From: Craterostigma plantagineum
Taxonomy: Eukaryota > Streptophyta > Magnoliopsida > Lamiales > Linderniaceae
Assembly (NCBI GenBank): GCA_027422505.1
Contig: JAPQWV010001111.1
Span: 1-64,000 of the forward strand
Direction: 5' to 3'
DNA: 64,000 nucleotides
This document shows positions 60,664 through 64,000 of the stretch, in pieces (position 1 is the first letter of the stretch; every line of letters begins with the position of its first letter). A program made the position numbers and the translations under genes. Below the pieces are notes generated by a model. That model worked only from the letters and a program-made list of their open reading frames with translations. It searched no databases and was not told the DNA's origin.

Positions 60664-61634
60664 GAGCATCTACAACATGTACTTTATTTTTGTATAAAAA
60701 CACAAAAATAGAGTACGTTTCTACTCCAATGGGACGCACAAATATTGTGTTGATTAGCAGAGAAACTCTAGCTCTAGAGTACACACAATTTTCAACACAA
60801 AATAGAGTTTTAGTTTCTATTTATTTACTATTTAATAAAATATATTTTATTATATATTTGATATATTCTTATAATAATAATTAAAGTAAAAATAATATTC
60901 ATTTTCTTTTATTTATTGATATTTGCATTTTAATTTAATAAAATTATATTTAAATAATAGGGACACTTTCACTTCAATCCGTATTTGCAAACTTTCTATC
61001 ACATAACTCCCCAATCAGAGAAAAATATCACTTAACTCCCCGTTTCACTGTTCGTACTACATTTTGAAGTCACGCTGTACCTTTCTATGTTTGTATTACA
61101 TAGTACGTTGCTATAGTACCTAAATGTGTTGTTACAGTGTACCTAATTTTTTCACAGATTGGTGCCCGATCCGCCGCAGGTACACCATACAACGCATTTA
61201 CGTACACAATATCAACGTATTGTGGTACACAATACAAACATAGGAAGATATAATGTGACTGAAGAAACTAGTACAAACAGTGAAACGGGGAGTTAAGTGA
61301 TATTTTTCTCTGACAGGGGAGTTATCTGATAGATAGTTTGCCAAATGGGATTTAAGTGAAGTTTCACCTAAATAAATGCTAAGTTTATAATTTATTTATT
61401 TTTTAAATATTAATAATTATAATATATTGACTTTTTATTTTATATATAAACTTTAATAAGTCAATTATGATAGTAATATACAGGAATTTGATTTTTAGTG
61501 CAAAAATAGAGTTAATGGGTTGGAGTGAAAACTAGTGTAGAAAATAGAGTTTATGGATTGGAGTAAAAATACTGTAGCAACTGTATTATTGTGTTATATT
61601 ACCTGCATTTTAATGCCGTGGGTTGGAGATGCTC
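60664..61634. mobile_element. Tourist-like (PIF/Harbinger) MITE with nested insertion
   Basis: Inverted ends GAGCATCTACAAC and GGTTGGAGATGCTC, and a TAA duplication at 60661-60663 and 61635-61637, the PIF/Harbinger target. Subterminal sequence pairs (AAAAATAGAGTA, GTTTCTACTCCAATG). Removing the 408-bp inner element leaves a normal MITE of about 560 bases. Confidence 0.9.
60961..61368. mobile_element. 408-bp long-TIR MITE nested in the Tourist-like MITE
   Basis: Terminal inverted repeats of about 95 bases. The left includes CACATAACTCCCCAATCAGA then GAAAAATATCACTTAACTCC; the right is the inverse. Flanks TAAATAATA (60951-60959) and TAAATAAAT (61369-61377) share seven bases, consistent with an aged 9-bp Mutator-type duplication. 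Non-coding interior. Confidence 0.85.
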
Positions 61635-61776
61635 TAAAGGAGTTGTTCTAGACGAATACTAAGTTACTAAGACTAAGTATTAAACTCACTAAGCAACTAA
61701 AAGATAGAAATAGTTCCCAGGTTATAGGAACAAAATTCAACGTGATTTAACATTTCCTCCCTTAAACTGAAAATTT

Positions 61777-63200
61777 TTAGTTTATCATCGTCTCGTTGAG
61801 TGAGCAGACTCCCATCAGCTTCCTGAATTTCTGAAACGTAGATACCTTCAATGACTTGTTAATGATATCGGCGATTTGATCTTCATCTTTGCAATAGAAA
61901 ATATTGATTATTCCATCCTTAGTGAGATCCCTTAGGTAATGAAACTTCACATCGATGTGCTTGCTTCTTCCGTGTAGAACGGGATTCTTCGAAAGTTTAA
62001 TGGCCGAACTATTATCGCAATAAATCATAATTGCTTCATCTTGTGCGAACTGTAGTTCTTCAAGAATTTTCTTCAACCAAACTGCTTGACATGCGCATGA
62101 AGTTGCTGCGATGAACTCAGCTTCGGTTGTTGACAAAGTAACAAAGGACTGTTTTTTAGATGACCATGAAACAGCCCCAGAACCCAACAAAAAGACATAA
62201 CCTGAAGTGCTCGTTCTGTCTTCTATATCGCCTGCATAATCGATGTCAGTGTATCCAACAAAATTTGATTTCAACCCTTTCTTGTAAAATAATGCAAGTA
62301 GCGAAAGATCCTTTTGGCCACATGAAGATGTAGCTCGGTAGGATTCTCCATATATCTGCCAACTAAACTCACGGAATGCATAATATCGCTTCTTGTTGTA
62401 GTTAAATACATAAGACTACCAACAATTTGTTTATAGAGAGTGTCGTTGACGAAAAGAGTATGCTCGTACGGACATTTTGGTATTTTGACAGCTTCTTCGA
62501 AGGTTAACGGATTGCAATATGAAAATAAAGCATAATGAACAAATGAAGCATCAGATTGGTCAATCCCCGTACCACATAATCTTGTATCCAAGCGGGCCTT
62601 CGTTTGGTTCATCGACTTCTTTCCTCTGCACCATTTGCTGGAATTTCATGAGCGACGGCAGCTTCATCGTTTGATTCGACTTGCTGCCTCGTTTCATCAT
62701 CGTCATCTCTAAAATCAGCAGGTAGTTTTTGTTCATACCATGTATTCGTCGTGACTCCAAAACTCCGCGTCATTGGAAATCACATCGCGACTGATGATAA
62801 CCTTTTTGGTGATAGGATTATACAACTTATAGAGAGTGTCCTTGATCTTTTTCCCATCTCGGCCTTAACTTGAATCCGAACTCATGTGGCGTGTACAACT
62901 TATACAACTTATAGAGAGTGTCGTTGATCTTTTTCCCGTCTCGACCTTACTTAACTCATCCGAACTCAGACGGCATGCTCACCGAATTGCATTCGTTCAT
63001 TTGAATCCTGATTAGAAGATCCTGCACATACTTCCGCTGTGAAATAAAAATTCCAGCAGTAGATTGTACAACTTCAATCCCAAGAAAAAGCGCATCTTTC
63101 CAAGATCGGACATGTCAGAACTCCAACATCATTTCCAGTACATAGGCAAACAATAGGAAATAACTACAAGGGGCTTCTTCGAAGGTTAACGGATTATTTT
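61777..63200 (-). pseudogene. Ty1/copia polyprotein remnant, rearranged
   Basis: RNase H is open at 62274-61777 ([20 protein letters not shown], then [23 protein letters not shown]). The end of reverse transcriptase is at 62612-62271 ([18 protein letters not shown]). To the right are an integrase C-terminal piece (about 62830-62740, KLYNPITKKVIISRDV) and a further RT piece (about 63130-62990, GIEVVQSTAGIFISQRKYVQ). The order on the minus strand is RT piece, integrase end, RT end, RNase H, which is not the native order. A stretch TATACAACTTATAGAGAGTG occurs twice (62820 and 62910), and GCTTCTTCGAAGGTTAACGG occurs at 62491 and 63173. No LTRs seen. Confidence 0.85.
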
Positions 63201-64000
63201 TTTATAACAACGCCACCTTTTCAAGTTCTGCATAAAGAACAAAAAAATCAGAAATATGCAAAAAAGAGTCCTAATCCATTTATTGAAAAAACAGTTTGCT
63301 TTACCTTGAGTGGGTGGTCCATCGGCAGGTTTTTTATTGCTGCAAAAAATCAGGCCAAGAAACATACATTTATACTCAGAAGATATAAGCAAACTCTGCT
63401 ATTTAATAATTTGTTTAATTGAGGTATGTACGTACCCTTCTTTGGTAGAAGGTTCGTCTTGTGGTTTCATAGCTGGGAAAAGAAGAACCTCCTGCGCACA
63501 CAAAGTTGCAACAGTTGGCTCAGAATAAAACATGTAATAAAACAAGGAATACTGAAGAAAGGAGAAAGAAAACTGTGTGCAAATCAATGACAAAAAAACC
63601 TTAATGTTCTGCGAATCGGTCAACAACATTGCAAATCGATCGATACCCAATCCCCACCCGCCCGTTGGAGGCAAACCATATTCAAGGGCAGTGCAAAATG
63701 TCTCATCCAAGGCCATTGCTTCATCATCACCAGATTGTCGATCCTAAATTTGATAACCATTACAATGTAGAGTTGAACTTATGAGTGGTCTAAATTTTGG
63801 TGATGTCTGAATCATGTCGGTAAAAATAATCACCTTGAGTTGGTCAGCAAACCGCTGGCGTTGTACGACAGGATCGTTCAACTCCGTGTACGCATTGCAA
63901 AGCTGTGTTTGCCCCCCAGTTGGGAGTTCAAAATTAGGTAAAATTGCCCCCCAGTTGGGAGTTCAAAATTAGGTAAAATTGCCCCCAAAAAAAGCATAAA
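63186..64000 (-). CDS. second lysyl-tRNA synthetase copy, 3' end, stop codon lost (partial)
   Basis: Exons 63902-63834, 63743-63600, 63491-63436 and 63339-63186 match exons 12-15 of the gene at 54181-58011, introns included. Homology starts near 63210, and the gene continues past the window on its 5' side. Motif 3 ([14 protein letters not shown]) is intact. The old TAA after GKAN is TGT here, so the frame reads on to a stop at 63186, adding about 35 residues that include a hydrophobic [11 protein letters not shown] stretch from former 3' UTR. Coding changes are few (for example EEPSNKEG to DEPSTKEG) and no frameshift is seen. Whether the copy is complete and expressed cannot be told here. Confidence 0.85.
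63918..63988 (+). repeat. 35-bp tandem duplication in the KRS-copy intron
   Basis: A unit containing CCCAGTTGGGAGTTCAAAAT and then TAGGTAAAATTG is present twice here and once at the equivalent place in the first gene (about 54828-54865). Confidence 0.85.

Overview
This window is nuclear DNA from a flowering plant, most likely a eudicot. The evidence is spliced genes with GT-AG introns, TATA boxes close upstream of start codons, plant-specific families (isoprenylated metallochaperone, fasciclin-like AGP, PADRE-domain protein, reticulon B, plant-type RING-CH protein), and intergenic DNA packed with plant LTR, L1-type LINE, Helitron, hAT and PIF/Harbinger elements. I cannot name the species from the sequence.

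Layout. 1-4560: the 3' part of a Sirevirus-like Ty1/copia element on the minus strand (LTR, repeated polypurine tracts, an array of ~180-bp modules), preceded by a 355-bp palindrome. 5350-11560: a nearly full-length but broken L1-type LINE (minus). 11709-12316: a frameshifted HIPP metallochaperone gene. 12787-16300: Helitron and nested MITEs. 16699-20251: a fasciclin-like arabinogalactan protein (plus) convergent with a GT14 glucuronosyltransferase (minus). 23570-25008: RING-CH E3 ligase (plus). 26084-26949: cytosolic ribose-5-phosphate isomerase (minus). 28193-28398: hAT MITE. 29190-40215: four related copies of an unrecognised small transcription-unit-like segment. Two of these lie in a 2.3-kb tandem duplication that also carries a plant-mobile-domain fragment, and each duplicate has a different transposon insertion with the empty site visible in the other. 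43910-44425: PADRE (DUF4228) protein (minus). 46040-47720: decayed plastid-type fructose-bisphosphate aldolase. 49180-51000: PB1-domain protein (plus). 51759-53092: reticulon-like B protein (minus). 54181-58011: complete 15-exon lysyl-tRNA synthetase (minus). 58545-60075: a dyad element rich in GTACCA. 60664-61634: a MITE nested in a MITE. 61777-63200: scrambled copia remnant. 63186-64000: the 3' end of a second lysyl-tRNA synthetase copy that has lost its normal stop codon and runs off the window.

How genes relate. The only plausible functional pairing is FLA with GT14: one encodes an arabinogalactan-protein backbone, the other belongs to the family that adds glucuronic acid to AG glycans. 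The rest are independent housekeeping or signalling genes. Many otherwise well conserved genes carry isolated one-base deletions (RPI 1, RTNLB 2, RING-CH 3 or more, PB1 several, GT14, FLA), while lysyl-tRNA synthetase (1719 coding bases) and PADRE (516) have none. I read the isolated ones as probable consensus errors. FBA and HIPP carry denser damage; FBA also has lost segments and looks truly decayed, whereas HIPP is ambiguous.
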